DNA from: Nocardia fusca NBRC 14340
GTDB taxonomy: Bacteria > Actinomycetota > Actinomycetes > Mycobacteriales > Mycobacteriaceae
DNA: 64,000 nt
Direction: 5' to 3'
Assembly: GCF_001618425.1 (NCBI RefSeq)
Contig: NZ_BDCU01000016.1
Location: forward strand, 124,001 to 188,000
Under the pieces are notes generated by a model, which saw nothing but the letters and a program-made list of their open reading frames with translations, did no database searches and was not told the origin of the DNA. Of the stretch, positions 36,222-45,729 are shown in pieces; within the stretch, counting starts at the first letter, position 1, and every line of letters begins with the position of its first letter. The translations under genes and the position numbers were made by a program.

Positions 36222-37013
36222 TCACCCGGACCATGGGCCTTCCGGCACCGGTAGGGAGCCGGTGGTGTGCGCGGGTATGGAAGGCACGGCGGGCCCTCCG
36301 CGCCCGGGGAGGACTGTCGACAGTGCCCCGAGCACATCGGCCGTCTGGTCCGCGGGACCACCGCGGGTGTGCGCGGCCACCGTGAAACCCGGGCCGAACG
36401 ACGCCGAGGCGACTTCCTGCGGCGGGGCATCCGACCAGCCCCATTTGGTGCCCTGGACGCCGGGCAGCGTGGCCGTACCCCAGTTCTGTTCGGTGCCGTC
36501 GGCGGCGCGGGGTGCGGCGGTGGCCATCCAGGACAGGATCGGGGAGGCCGGATCGGTACGCAGTTTGGCGTCGAGGAAATCGGCCACATCGGCGGTACTG
36601 GTGGTGGAGCTGCCCCAGTTCGCGCCCGGCCGGGTTTCCGACAGCCCGTATTCCGCGGCGACCATCGCGATGGCCCCGGGATATTTCGCCGCCACCGCGT
36701 CGGCGGCGGCATCGTCGGAATACCGGATCATCCGCTCACCGTGGGCGAGGTCACCGGCCGAACCGTCACCGTGGCGCAGTGCGTAATCGGTGAGGTAGAG
36801 CTTGGCCAGCGACAGCGCGCTGCGCACCTGATGCTCGTCGGCGGTGCCCCAGCTCAGGCCGGTGAGCGAACGGACCGAGATGGCCGTGCGCCGCGCGGGC
36901 TCGCCCGCGGCGGTGGGTGGGACCGGGTCGGGTACCGGCGCCGCCTGCGCGACAGGCGGACCGAGAGCGCAACAGGTGACGAGTGCGGCGAAGGCAAGGG
37001 CGCGGTAGTCCAT
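36222..37013 (-). CDS. Secreted serine-hydrolase/beta-lactamase-like protein
   Basis: A 263-residue protein with a signal peptide (residues 1-24, core FAALVTCCALGPPVAQA). The mature part has Ser68-x-x-Lys71 (SLAK), a Ser-Asp-Asp at 99-101 in place of SDN, and a KWG near residue 200, which are the three motifs of serine beta-lactamase/PBP-type enzymes in the right order. It is likely exported. Classical catalysis is not guaranteed because SDN and KTG are altered (SDD, KWG). Start ATG 37013 follows GGGAGAGG. Confidence 0.68.
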   Translation of the reverse strand: MDYRALAFAALVTCCALGPPVAQAAPVPDPVPPTAAGEPARRTAISVRSLTGLSWGTADEHQVRSALSLAKLYLTDYALRHGDGSAGDLAHGERMIRYSDDAAADAVAAKYPGAIAMVAAEYGLSETRPGANWGSSTTSTADVADFLDAKLRTDPASPILSWMATAAPRAADGTEQNWGTATLPGVQGTKWGWSDAPPQEVASASFGPGFTVAAHTRGGPADQTADVLGALSTVLPGRGGPAVPSIPAHTTGSLPVPEGPWSG

Positions 37014-37264
37014 GGCCTCTCCCGGCGTCGGTGCGGGCACGGTCGGCCCGCGTCATCGACCACTTTCCCTGGGGCACGGAGCACAAACTCCGGTCACGAC
37101 TCATCGAGGTAACAGTCGGGAGACGGTAGATCCGCCCCGGCACTCCGCCGGACCGAACGGCCCGGTCCTCCGGCCCCTCGATCGAGCCCGGTTTCCCGGC
37201 GACCCCCGATCAGGTCCAGTTTTCCGGCGACCCCCTGATCAGGCCTGGTTTCCCGGCCCTCGGG

Positions 37265-38581
37265 TCAGACCCGCCCGGCCACCGCCACCGCCACCGCCGG
37301 CGCGCCGGCCCGCGGTCGCCGTGCGGCACCGCACAGGAGTGCCGCCACCACACACAACCCCGCGGCCACGAAGAAGGCGAGATCATAGGAACCGTGGGCG
37401 TCGCGAATGAAACCCGCGCCGAACGCGGCCACCGCGGCACCGAGCTGGTGCGCGGCGAAGACCCAGCCGAACACCACCGGAGTCGAGGCACCGAACCAGC
37501 TGCGGCAGATCGCGATCGTCGGGGGCACGGTGGCGACCCAATCGAGACCGTAGAAGACGATGAAGACCCACGTGCTCGGCTCAGCACTCGGGGAGAGCAG
37601 CGCCGGCAGCAGGAGCAGTGACGCCCCGCGGCCGAGGTAGTAGATCACCAGCAGTACGCGGGGATCCACGCGATCGGTGAGCCAGCCGGAGAAGACCGTG
37701 CCCGCGACGTCGAAGATCCCGATGGTCGCCAGCAGCGACGCGGCCACGGTGACCGGCATACCGTGATCGTGCGCGGCGGGTATGAAATGCGTGCCGATCA
37801 GTCCGTTCGTCGTCATCCCGCAGATGGCGAAACTGCCCGCGAGCAACCAGAACGCGGGAACCCGGGCGCCCTGCCCCAGCCCGGCCAGTGCCGCCGTGAA
37901 GGTGCCGCCCGGCAGCGGCTCGGCGGCGGGCTCGGATTCGCCGCCGTAGGCGGTGAGGCCCATATCGCCGGGACGGTCCCGGATGAACAGCACGACCAGC
38001 GGGATCACCGCCAGCGCCGCGAGGGTCACGATGATCGAGGCCCAGCGCCACCCGAACGCATCGGTGACCCCCGCGACCACGGGCAGGAACACGAGCTGGC
38101 CCGTCGCGCTCGCGGCGGTGAGCACCCCGGTGACCAGCCCGCGCCGGGCCACGAACCACCGGGTAGAGACGGTCGCGACGAAACCCATGGAGAGGGACCC
38201 GGTACCGAGCCCCACCAGCACACCCCACAGCAACACCAGCTGCCAGCTCGCGCTCATGACCGTGCCCACACCGGTCCCCGCGGCGATCAGCAGCAGCGCA
38301 CCGGTGAGGATCGGACGCACGCCGAATCGGTCCATGAGCGCGGCGGCGAACGGGGCGGTGACGCCGAACAGCACCATGTTCACCGACATCGCGGCGCCGA
38401 TCGTGGCATGCGACCAGCCGAATTCCTGGTGCAGCGGGGTCATCATCACACTCGGTACCGCCCGGAACCCGGCGGCGCCCAGGATCGCCACGAAACTGAC
38501 GCCCGCGACGATCCAGGCGAAATGCAGGCGTGGTCGCCGACCGGCGCGCGCGACCGCGGCGCCGGGATCGATCTTCGTCAT
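37265..38581 (-). CDS. MFS transporter
   Basis: A 438-residue protein of about twelve membrane helices, in two halves separated by a charged loop near residue 195 (RDRPGDMGLTAYGGESE). FGWSHATIGAAMSVNM and DRFGVRP lie around helix 2, the usual MFS signature region. The family exports or imports small organic solutes; the substrate is unknown. Start ATG 38581 was chosen; a longer frame upstream is a chance extension. It is divergent from a GlxA-type regulator 56 bases away, which probably controls it. Confidence 0.83.
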   Translation of the reverse strand: MTKIDPGAAVARAGRRPRLHFAWIVAGVSFVAILGAAGFRAVPSVMMTPLHQEFGWSHATIGAAMSVNMVLFGVTAPFAAALMDRFGVRPILTGALLLIAAGTGVGTVMSASWQLVLLWGVLVGLGTGSLSMGFVATVSTRWFVARRGLVTGVLTAASATGQLVFLPVVAGVTDAFGWRWASIIVTLAALAVIPLVVLFIRDRPGDMGLTAYGGESEPAAEPLPGGTFTAALAGLGQGARVPAFWLLAGSFAICGMTTNGLIGTHFIPAAHDHGMPVTVAASLLATIGIFDVAGTVFSGWLTDRVDPRVLLVIYYLGRGASLLLLPALLSPSAEPSTWVFIVFYGLDWVATVPPTIAICRSWFGASTPVVFGWVFAAHQLGAAVAAFGAGFIRDAHGSYDLAFFVAAGLCVVAALLCGAARRPRAGAPAVAVAVAGRV

Positions 38582-38637
38582 CACGATGATCAGATTCCCG
38601 TAGCCGCCGCCGCGCCACCAGTGGCAGAATCGACAAT

Positions 38638-39633
38638 ATGCGTGAAGATCGTGCCAATGGCGGTTCTCCCCGGCGCCCGCATACCGTCGCCGTGCTGTTG
38701 CTCGATCCGGTGGTCGGTTTCGACGCCACCATCCCCTCCCTGGTGTTCGGCGAGGCCACCGACGAGGACGGCAACCCGCTCTACCGGGTCGTGACGTGCT
38801 CCCTCGACGCCGCGCCCGTACCGGCCACCGCGGGATATTCGATGGTCGCCGCGGCCGGGCCGGAAGCGCTCGCCACCGCCGATACAGTGATCCTGCCGGG
38901 CACCAGGTACCGCGCCGCCCGCTCCGGCGGCGAACTCGGCCCCGCCCTCGCCGCGGCACTGGCCACGGTGCCCGCCGGAGCCCGGATGGTGTCCATCTGC
39001 ACGGGCGCTTTCGTGCTCGCCGCCGCGGGGGTCTTCGACGGCCGCCGCGCCACCACCCATTGGCGCTACGCCGATGATTTCCGCCGGCTGTTCCCGGCGG
39101 TCGAACTCGACGAGACCGTGCTGTTCGTGGACGAGGGCGCGGTGCTCAGTTCGGCGGGCCTGGCGGCCGGAATCGATCTGTGCCTGCACGTCATCCGCCG
39201 CGATCACGGCGCCACCGTGGCCAACCGGGCCGCTCGATACTGCGTCGTACCACCCTGGCGCGAGGGCGGGCAGGCCCAGTTCATCGAACATCAGGTGCCC
39301 GGCCCCGACGACCTCAGCACCGCCGCGACCCGGGCATGGGCGCTGACCCGGCTGGCCGAGCCGCTCGGCGTCACGACCCTCGCCGCGCACGCGCGGATGA
39401 GCCCCCGTACCTTCAGTCGCCGGTTCCGGGCCGAGACCGGGCTGTCCCCGGGCGCCTGGCTCCGCGACCGCCGGATCGATCTGGCACGGGAACTGCTGGA
39501 GTCGGCGGATATCCCGGTGGACGAGGTCGCCCAGCGGTCCGGCCTCGGATCACCGGACAACCTGCGCCACCATATGCGGCGCGGTCTGGGGATGTCGCCC
39601 TCGGCGTACCGGAAGACGTTCGCCGGCCCCTGA
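38638..39633 (+). CDS. GlxA-family transcriptional regulator (DJ-1/PfpI plus AraC HTH)
   Basis: A 331-residue protein. The N-terminal DJ-1/PfpI domain has SICTGAFVLAAAGVFDGRRA, with the nucleophile-elbow Cys. The C-terminal AraC domain (residues about 235-325) shows GVTTLAAHARMSPRTFSRRF, a helix-turn-helix, and a second HTH ending in GMSPSAYRKTF. It is divergent from the MFS transporter, probably its target. The 56-base gap between them is too short for two independent promoters. The ligand is unknown. Confidence 0.88.
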   Translation: MREDRANGGSPRRPHTVAVLLLDPVVGFDATIPSLVFGEATDEDGNPLYRVVTCSLDAAPVPATAGYSMVAAAGPEALATADTVILPGTRYRAARSGGELGPALAAALATVPAGARMVSICTGAFVLAAAGVFDGRRATTHWRYADDFRRLFPAVELDETVLFVDEGAVLSSAGLAAGIDLCLHVIRRDHGATVANRAARYCVVPPWREGGQAQFIEHQVPGPDDLSTAATRAWALTRLAEPLGVTTLAAHARMSPRTFSRRFRAETGLSPGAWLRDRRIDLARELLESADIPVDEVAQRSGLGSPDNLRHHMRRGLGMSPSAYRKTFAGP

Positions 39634-39723
39634 TCCGGCGCCCGCACCGCCCAGGGTTCGGCCCGCGGCGATCGCGGCCGTGAACCACTGGATCACCACG
39701 GTCGACCTTTGACGCGGCCGGGC

Positions 39724-40230
39724 TCAGGCCGGATGACCGGGCCGCAGGCCGGCGACATCGTGGAGGCGCAGCACGGTCGGCGCGGAGACCGGGGCCTCGG
39801 CGTCCTCGGGCGCCAGCACCAGGCCGACGTGGTCCCCGAAATCGTGCCGGGTGAGGATGCGACCCCAGAACCAGGCCACGGCGTCGAGCAGGATCGGGAC
39901 CCCGTGCGGGCCGGAGCGCCAGCGGCACCGGTCGAATTTGTCGATCTCGTCACCGGTCTGCGTGCCGAACAGCACCGCGAGTTCCGCCTGGCGCGCACCG
40001 ACCAGGTGCACGGCGGCGAACTCCGCGCCCCGCGCGACCCGGAAGGTGTGATTGGTCTCGGACAGGCAGACCAGGAACCGGGCGGGGTCGATCCCGACCT
40101 GGGACGCGAATCCGACCAGGCACCCGGACCGTTCACCGCCCGCGGCCAGGGTGACGATGTACACGGGGGCGTCGGCGGCGGCGACCAGATCGTCGAAGGC
40201 GTCGGACTCGGAGCGTGTGTTCGCCGGCAT
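39724..40230 (-). CDS. Flavin reductase family protein
   Basis: A 168-residue protein with the flavin-reductase fold: VYIVTLAAGGERSGCLVGFASQ, FLVCLSETNHTFRVARG and the C-terminal HDFGDHVGLVLAPED region. These supply FMNH2/FADH2 to partner monooxygenases or bind flavin themselves. No monooxygenase is adjacent. ATG 40230 was used. Confidence 0.8.
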   Translation of the reverse strand: MPANTRSESDAFDDLVAAADAPVYIVTLAAGGERSGCLVGFASQVGIDPARFLVCLSETNHTFRVARGAEFAAVHLVGARQAELAVLFGTQTGDEIDKFDRCRWRSGPHGVPILLDAVAWFWGRILTRHDFGDHVGLVLAPEDAEAPVSAPTVLRLHDVAGLRPGHPA

Positions 40231-40271
40231 ATGCCGTGTATATCAGGACGGCCCCGCCGACAGGACCGCCG

Positions 40272-40499
40272 TCAGTAGTAGACCGGGCCCGGGACACCGC
40301 TGCCCACCGCGACAGCGTCGCCGCTGATCGCGATACTGCGCGGGGATGCCAGGAAGGTCACCTCGCGGGCATCGACCGTCACGTTCACACCGGCGGGGCC
40401 GAGTTCGTCGGCGAGGTTCTCGGTCAGCGCGGACACGCTGATATTGCGCACGGTCTGGGCGATCGAATGGGCCTGCCGGGCACCGAGTCCGCTGGTATT
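40272..40499 (-). pseudogene. SDR remnant with internal deletion
   Basis: The minus strand encodes NTSGLGARQAHSIAQTVRN, SALTENLADELGPAGVNVTV, then abruptly REVTFLASPRSIAISGDAVA and a VPGPVYY end. The first block is the Tyr/Lys helix and strand region of an SDR, the last block its C-terminus. The link between them is missing, and the N-terminal cofactor-binding half is absent. It is a decayed gene. Confidence 0.65.
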
Positions 40500-40583
40500 G
40501 CCGGCCAGTTCTCGAAGCCACGCGCGGCGTACGGGCGGGGGGTACACCGGCCGCACCGCACTGCGGCCGGCGTATCTCCGTGC

Positions 40584-40862
40584 TCAGCGGGGACGGAGGA
40601 GGCCGGCCTGCGCTTGGAGGGCGCGGGTGGCATTCTCCAGGTCGCGTGGTTCGGCGATCGTGGTGTTGCGCTCGTAGGTGACGCCCGCAGGCACGTCGTC
40701 GCTGCCTTGGGGGTCGGCGTCCCAGAAGTTGTCCCGGTAGACGACGTTCTCCAGTGGCGGCGTGACCTGCAGGACTGCGGTGCTGTCGGCGCGCATGACG
40801 ACGTTGTTCTCTATGGTCGCCCAGGAGACGCCGTATGCGTCCCCGGATGAGTTGCCCGGTCA
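40584..40862 (-). pseudogene. Remnant of a right-handed beta-helix (pectate-lyase-like) protein
   Basis: The minus-strand frame reads GNSSGDAYGVSWATIENNVV, LQVTPPLENVVYRDNFWDAD and GVTYERNTTIAEP. The regular short strands with Asn ladders are typical of parallel beta-helix repeats. The frame ends at a normal stop (40584) but begins after a stop at 40860-40862. The preceding segment in another frame (VLAGTAPPAEAVALSP) suggests a frameshift. Only the last coils remain. Confidence 0.55.
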
Positions 40863-40990
40863 TCGGGCTCAGTGCGACAGCCTCGGCAGGTGGTGCCGTG
40901 CCAGCCAGCACCCGGGAGATCGTGCGGGGACGGGCATCTGCCGAATCGGCACCGATACAGAACAGATAGCCCTATGGTCCGCAGGTGGGG

Positions 40991-41737
40991 TCACGCGGTA
41001 AATCCGCCGTCTATGTTCAGGCTGGAGCCGGTGATGTAGGCGGCATCGGGACCAGCGAGATAGGACACGAAGGCGGCGACTTCGGCCGTGGTGCCGTATC
41101 GGTCCAGTGCCATGACGCCGAGCATGCTCGGTGCGGCGGGCCCGGCGGCCGGGTTGGCGTCGGTGTCGATCGGGCCGGGCTGGATGTTGTTGATGGTGAT
41201 GGCACGTGGCGCCAGCTCGTGCGCGAGACCGCGGGTCAGGCTCGCCAGCGCGCCCTTGGTCATGGCGTAGATCGATTGGCCGGGGAACGGTGTGCGGTCG
41301 GCGTTGATACTGCCGATGTTGATGATGCGCCCGCCGTCGCTCATATGTGCCAGGGATTCGCGAATGGCGACGATCGCGGATCGGACGTTGATCGTCAGCA
41401 TCGCGTCGATATCGCCCATCTTCAGGTCGACGATCGGGGCGAAGGTGCCGACGGCGGCGTTGTTTACGAGGATGTCCAGGCTGCCGAAGTGGTCGACGGT
41501 CTGCGCGACGGCGGCCTCGACATCCGGCTCGTGCAGGCTGTCGGCGTGGATCGGGTGTGCGGTGCCGCCCGCCTCGTCGACCGCAGCCGCCACGGCCTGC
41601 GCCCGCTCACCGGAGCGGGCGTAGGTGAACGCCACTTTCGCGCCGTCTGCGGCCAGCTTGGCGACGATACCGGCGCCGACTCCCCTGGACCCCCCGGTTA
41701 CCAGCGCGGTTTTGCCTTCGAGTGGTCGTGTGGTCAT
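40991..41737 (-). CDS. SDR family oxidoreductase (3-oxoacyl-ACP-reductase type)
   Basis: A 248-residue classical SDR. TGGSRGVGAGI cofactor motif, NNAAVG, catalytic Ser in NIGSINADR, YAMTKGA with Tyr/Lys, and an NNIQPGPIDT proline loop. It ends in the normal SSLNIDGG tail. Position two of the pattern and the Arg in TYARSGERA favour NADPH. ATG 41737 was chosen. It is divergent from a TetR gene; two operator-like dyads lie between them, so it is probably the target of that repressor. Confidence 0.88.
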   Translation of the reverse strand: MTTRPLEGKTALVTGGSRGVGAGIVAKLAADGAKVAFTYARSGERAQAVAAAVDEAGGTAHPIHADSLHEPDVEAAVAQTVDHFGSLDILVNNAAVGTFAPIVDLKMGDIDAMLTINVRSAIVAIRESLAHMSDGGRIINIGSINADRTPFPGQSIYAMTKGALASLTRGLAHELAPRAITINNIQPGPIDTDANPAAGPAAPSMLGVMALDRYGTTAEVAAFVSYLAGPDAAYITGSSLNIDGGFTA

Positions 41738-41761
41738 GTGCGGTGCCCTCTCGACTAGATA

Positions 41762-41777
41762 TTGAATGACCACTCAA
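41762..41777. promoter_or_regulatory. TetR operator-like dyad, copy 1
   Basis: TTGAATGACCACTCAA is an imperfect 16-base dyad of the pattern TTGA-N-TG-NN-CA-N-TCAA. It lies 24 bases upstream of the SDR start, where binding would block that promoter. A second copy starts 46 bases away. Confidence 0.6.
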
Positions 41778-41807
41778 ATACACAGCGCTCCGGGCTGTTT
41801 GTCAAAT

Positions 41808-41823
41808 TTGAACGATCACTCAA
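41808..41823. promoter_or_regulatory. TetR operator-like dyad, copy 2
   Basis: TTGAACGATCACTCAA keeps the TTGA...TCAA arms and a GATC centre. It lies 19 bases before the TetR start codon, so binding would repress the regulator's own promoter. The two copies fit autorepression plus control of the SDR. Confidence 0.6.
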
Positions 41824-41842
41824 TAATTGGTATCGTTCAGTC

Positions 41843-42436
41843 ATGGCCAGGCCGAGGAAGTTCGATGAGCAGGCCGTCCTCACTGCCGCGCGAGATACGT
41901 TCTGGCGCTGCGGTTACGCCGCCACGTCGGTTCAGGACCTCACCGACGCGGCAGGACTGGGGACGCAGAGTCTCTACGGGGCGTTCGGCAGCAAACACGA
42001 CCTGTTCCTGCGGGTCCTCGACGACTACTGCGCCTACCAGTCCGCCGGGCTCGAGGCCGCCGTCACCGCGGACCCGAGCCCGTGGCACGGGATCACCTCC
42101 GCCGTCACTTTCGAAGACGGCGGTCGCTTGGACTTGCCGGCGCAAGGCTGTCTGATGGCCAACAGTGCTGCGGCTCTGAGTGCTCAGGACGAGGAGGTCC
42201 GGTCCCGCGCGTGCCGGGTCTACTCCGAGACTTTCGCACTGTTCACCCGGCAGATCACCCAAGCTCAGGAGCGCGGCGAGATCGACGCCGACATTGATCC
42301 GGAGGCGACCGCGCGTGCCTTGATCGCAGTCATGCAAGGGATCGAATTCCTGCACAAGTCCGGCATCGGCGAGGACGAGATGCGGCTCGCCAAAACCGCC
42401 GCGCTCGAAATGATCGAACGCTCCGTCGGGCGCTGA
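41843..42436 (+). CDS. TetR-family transcriptional regulator
   Basis: A 197-residue protein. The N-terminal HTH reads AARDTFWRCGYAATSVQDLT, then DAAGLGTQSLYGAFGSKHDLF. The C-terminal domain carries CLMANSAAALSAQDEEV, typical of the group of TetR repressors that sense electrophiles or quinones. Start ATG 41843 matches the conserved MARPRKFDE. It is divergent from the SDR. Confidence 0.9.
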   Translation: MARPRKFDEQAVLTAARDTFWRCGYAATSVQDLTDAAGLGTQSLYGAFGSKHDLFLRVLDDYCAYQSAGLEAAVTADPSPWHGITSAVTFEDGGRLDLPAQGCLMANSAAALSAQDEEVRSRACRVYSETFALFTRQITQAQERGEIDADIDPEATARALIAVMQGIEFLHKSGIGEDEMRLAKTAALEMIERSVGR

Positions 42437-42472
42437 CGGGCCCATCGACCAACGCTCGGGGTGTACCCACTC

Positions 42473-42595
42473 ATGACAACGATCGGCATTATCGGTGGTG
42501 GGCCCGCTATGGCCTACGCGTGTGAAGCCGGCCCGGGGACGTCTCTTCTCCGCATGGATCAGCGCCGACTTGTCCTCGTTGGTTCGCGCTCCTGA
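42473..42595 (+). pseudogene. Short remnant of a dinucleotide-binding protein
   Basis: The frame encodes MTTIGIIGGGPAMAYACEAG and 20 more residues before TGA. MTTIGIIGGG is a typical start of a Rossmann-fold oxidoreductase, but everything after about 15 residues is unrelated and the frame is only 40 residues. It overlaps the end of the convergent MFS gene. It is probably what is left of an oxidoreductase gene. Confidence 0.4.
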
Positions 42596-43935
42596 TGGTC
42601 GACGCCGGCGGACGGGCGGTGGGTGGCCGTCATTTCCGGCTGCGGGGCGCCCGCAACGCGTGGGAGGGCTTCGGTGGTGGGATGTGTGTCCTGTCCGCCG
42701 CGCGTGGCTTGTTGCGGCGGTTGTGATCGGTCGAGTCGGTGTAGTGCGAAGGCCGACAGTGCGCCGATGAGGCCGAGTCCGGCCCATACCGCCCAGTCCG
42801 CGCCGGCGGCTCGGGCGGCGCCGACGACGGCGCCGGTGGCGAGGTTGCCGGCCAGGATGCCGATGCCGACGATCGTGTTGTAGAAGCCGTAGTGGGTGGC
42901 GACCAATTTCCCTCCGGCGAGTGAGACGACGGTGTCCATTTCGAAGGGGAACACCGCGGCGGTGCCGACCGCGAGCACTGCCGTGGACAGCAGCAGCGCG
43001 ATGATCGCGGCGGCGACACCGAATCGTCCGGGCCCGGGCACTGCGAGGAGCGGCAGGAACGCTGCGGCCAGTATCGCCATACCCACCGCGAGACTGCGTC
43101 CGGTTCCCCAGCGGGCCTCGAACCACCCGGTGATCCGCAGCTGGCCCGCCACGGCGACGATTCCGGAGACCACGAACAGTGCCGAGACCAGCACCTGCGC
43201 GCGCGCACCTGCCAGGTATTCGGCCTGGAGCGGTAAGGCCAGATACACCTGGAACGACAGCACATAGGAGCCGATCATCGTCAGCGAGAACCACAGGAAT
43301 CGGCGGTTGGCCGCCACTGCGCGCCAGTCCTGCAGCACCGAGGTCTGTTCACCGGGCGTCTGCTCGCGGCGGGCGGGCAGGGCCGATAGCTGTGCGACGG
43401 TCAGGACCGCGAACACGACTGCTGCGGCTGCGGCGGTGACGCGGAAGTCGAGGAACATCAGAGCCAGGCCGACCAGCGGTCCGGCCAGGATGCCGGCTTG
43501 GTAGAAGATGTTGAACATCGCGAACGCTTCGACGCGGCGCTCGCCGGTGTCGGCGGCCAGATAGGCGCGCACGGCCGGGTTGAACAATGCGCCGGCGAAA
43601 CCGGTAGCGGCGGAGGCGATCAGCAGCCACGGCAGGGTGGTCGCGAATATCAGCAGCGCGAAGCCGCCGGTGCGCAGCAGACAGCCCGCGACGATCAGGG
43701 GTTTGTAGCCGAGCCGGTCGGCCAGTGTGCCGCCGATGAGGAACATGCCCTGCTGGGAGAAATTACGGACACCGAGTACCAGCCCGACCGCCCACGCCGC
43801 CAGCCCCAGGGGTCCGGCGAGGTAGCCGGCCAGGTACGGCATCAGCATGTAGAAGCCGAGGTTGATGCCGAACTGGTTGATCATCAGCAGCCGCGCGGCG
43901 AGGTCGAAGCTGCGGAAGCTCCTCAGTACGGTCAC
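42559..43935 (-). CDS. MFS transporter of the lpqS-cysK2 operon (Rv0849-like)
   Basis: A 458-residue protein with about twelve membrane helices ([20 protein letters not shown] at the start; [20 protein letters not shown] and DRLGYKP in the loop 2-3 signature). The C-terminal 60 residues are polar. GTG 43935 overlaps the CysK2 stop (GTGA). In M. tuberculosis the order lpqS, cysK2, MFS (Rv0847-Rv0849) is copper-inducible through RicR. By position this is the Rv0849 counterpart, probably an exporter. Confidence 0.85.
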   Translation of the reverse strand: MTVLRSFRSFDLAARLLMINQFGINLGFYMLMPYLAGYLAGPLGLAAWAVGLVLGVRNFSQQGMFLIGGTLADRLGYKPLIVAGCLLRTGGFALLIFATTLPWLLIASAATGFAGALFNPAVRAYLAADTGERRVEAFAMFNIFYQAGILAGPLVGLALMFLDFRVTAAAAAVVFAVLTVAQLSALPARREQTPGEQTSVLQDWRAVAANRRFLWFSLTMIGSYVLSFQVYLALPLQAEYLAGARAQVLVSALFVVSGIVAVAGQLRITGWFEARWGTGRSLAVGMAILAAAFLPLLAVPGPGRFGVAAAIIALLLSTAVLAVGTAAVFPFEMDTVVSLAGGKLVATHYGFYNTIVGIGILAGNLATGAVVGAARAAGADWAVWAGLGLIGALSAFALHRLDRSQPPQQATRGGQDTHPTTEALPRVAGAPQPEMTATHRPSAGVDHQEREPTRTSRR

Positions 43936-45059
43936 GATGTGCTCTCTCCTGCCGAGTTGCCGGTGTGCGGGTCGATGATGGTGGTGGTGCGGGTCCACGA
44001 GTGCACCACCTGCTGGTCCGGGTGTGTGATGACACCGGGTTCGATCGGCGGGGTGGCGTCGAGTAGTCCGTACTGGCGGCAGTAGTCGTCGTTGTAGATG
44101 GTGTCGAAATAGCGGTGGGGACCGTCGGGGAATACTGCGGCGATCCGGGTATCGGCCGGGAAGGTGCGCGCGGCCCATCCGGCGACCAGCGCGACGGCCC
44201 CCACGCTCCAGCCGCCGGTCACGTAATGGGTACCTGCCAGGGCGCGGCAGGCCCAGACCGCTTCCGCCGGTGCCACCCAGTGCACTTCGTGGAAGGCGGG
44301 ATAGTCGACGTTGCGGGGAAAGATGCTGGAGCCGAGCCCACGCATGACCCGCGGGCCGGCGGGCTGGCCGAAGATCGTGGACGCGACCGTGTCCACGCCG
44401 ATCAGCTTCAGATCAGGATTGAATCGGCGCAGCACCCGCGCCACACCGGCCGAATGACCGCCGGTGCCGACAGCACACACCAGCACGTCGACTCTGCCCA
44501 GTTGTTGCGTCAACTCCAGGCCAAGGGATTCGTATCCGTCGACGTTGTCGGGGTTGTTGTACTGGTCGGGGCACCACGCACCGGGCTCGGCCGCCAGGAG
44601 TTCCTCGACACGGTCGCGGCGGGCCTGCTGCCAGCCACCGCTGGGGTGCGGCTCGGCCACCACCTCGACGCGGGCGCCGTAGGAGGCGAGCATGCGCTCC
44701 ACAATCGGTTCCAGACCCGGATCGGTAACCACAGTGACAGGATGATGGAACACCGCTCCTGCCAGCGCCAGCCCCAGTCCCAGAGTGCCGCTGGTGGATT
44801 CGATGATGCGCGCCCCGGGCGCCAGGTCACCGCGCTGCTTCGCGCGCCGGACCATGTGCAGTGCGGGCCGATCCTTCATCCCACCGGGGTTGAACCCCTC
44901 CAATTTCGCCCAGAACCCGCGGCCGGTAGGCGCCAGCGGCGCCCCCACCCACAGAACCGGGGTATTGCCGACCAGCGAACTCGACTCCCGCACCGGAGCG
45001 GGCGGGTTGAGCACAGCCGCAGCAGACGCAGCGGACTTGCCGGACACGACGTTGTTCAT
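43932..45059 (-). CDS. cysK2: PLP-dependent cysteine-synthase homologue CysK2
   Basis: A 375-residue protein of the fold-type II PLP family. PLP lysine in [14 protein letters not shown], substrate loop [12 protein letters not shown], phosphate cradle GTGGHSAG. The extra C-terminal 50 residues beyond the CysK core are as in Rv0848, which uses O-phosphoserine and thiosulfate to make S-sulfocysteine. Start ATG 45059 was chosen over 45137. It lies between the LpqS-like gene and the MFS gene. The symbol is by synteny and similarity. Confidence 0.82.
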   Translation of the reverse strand: MNNVVSGKSAASAAAVLNPPAPVRESSSLVGNTPVLWVGAPLAPTGRGFWAKLEGFNPGGMKDRPALHMVRRAKQRGDLAPGARIIESTSGTLGLGLALAGAVFHHPVTVVTDPGLEPIVERMLASYGARVEVVAEPHPSGGWQQARRDRVEELLAAEPGAWCPDQYNNPDNVDGYESLGLELTQQLGRVDVLVCAVGTGGHSAGVARVLRRFNPDLKLIGVDTVASTIFGQPAGPRVMRGLGSSIFPRNVDYPAFHEVHWVAPAEAVWACRALAGTHYVTGGWSVGAVALVAGWAARTFPADTRIAAVFPDGPHRYFDTIYNDDYCRQYGLLDATPPIEPGVITHPDQQVVHSWTRTTTIIDPHTGNSAGESTS

Positions 45060-45159
45060 GATCGTCGCTTTCTGTATCCGAACCGCCACACAGGCGGTTG
45101 AGACGGTGAGCAGGCAGCGAACACCGGCCGACAGCACACGACGGCCTGGCGCTGACCTG

Positions 45160-45729
45160 TCAGCGTCGGGAGATACAGAAATTCGTGAGAATGGCCTGCC
45201 CGTTCAACGCGGGTAAACCGGTACCCGGCGGCCCACGGATGCCCTGGGCGCCGCCGGTGAACATCACGGTCACCGTGGCCAGGGTGACCACGCCGATCAG
45301 CACCATCCACAGCAATGGCGCTACGGTCGCGCCACCGGAGGGCAGCAGCGACTTCTCGACGCAGAAGATCATGTGCTGATCACCGTGGTGACCGACAGGG
45401 CCGCTCATACCGTGCGGGTGATCGGTCTGCGCGCTACCGACGGACAACGCGGCCACCGCACCAGCGGAGTGGGCGTGGGCGTGCTCGTCGACCCGGTCCA
45501 GGGTGCAGTGCAGGATCGGGACGATCAGCAGCACCGCCATCAGCAGTAGCACCACCGACGTACGCCGTGGACCGGGCGATGTCTTCACCGCGGACCACTC
45601 GGATCCGGGCCGCCGCAGGCGGCCGCGGGCATACGCGCCGCTCACCCCAGGTGGTGCACCGGCGTCGCCGCGTCGGACACCGTCTGCGCGTCCGAGCGAA
45701 ACAGCGGCATGTGCGAACATCCCGCTCAC
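45160..45729 (-). CDS. lpqS: LpqS-like membrane protein, histidine-rich (copper-responsive operon)
   Basis: About 189 residues with two membrane helices (around residues 58-76 and 130-150) and a His/Met-rich loop between them ([26 protein letters not shown]) that could bind copper. The C-terminus GNG-type segment with [14 protein letters not shown] matches the RFCLARR end of M. tuberculosis LpqS. GTG 45729 follows AAGGAGG by 8 bases. GTG 45588 would give a 142-residue form with a signal-like N-terminus, closer to LpqS in length, and cannot be excluded. Confidence 0.68.
   Translation of the reverse strand: MSGMFAHAAVSLGRADGVRRGDAGAPPGVSGAYARGRLRRPGSEWSAVKTSPGPRRTSVVLLLMAVLLIVPILHCTLDRVDEHAHAHSAGAVAALSVGSAQTDHPHGMSGPVGHHGDQHMIFCVEKSLLPSGGATVAPLLWMVLIGVVTLATVTVMFTGGAQGIRGPPGTGLPALNGQAILTNFCISRR

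Noticed and set aside
37265..38959. 564-residue form of the MFS transporter starting at 38959
   Set aside because: The first 126 residues are Arg/Pro-rich and overlap the GlxA gene on the other strand; the MFS pattern starts at 38581.
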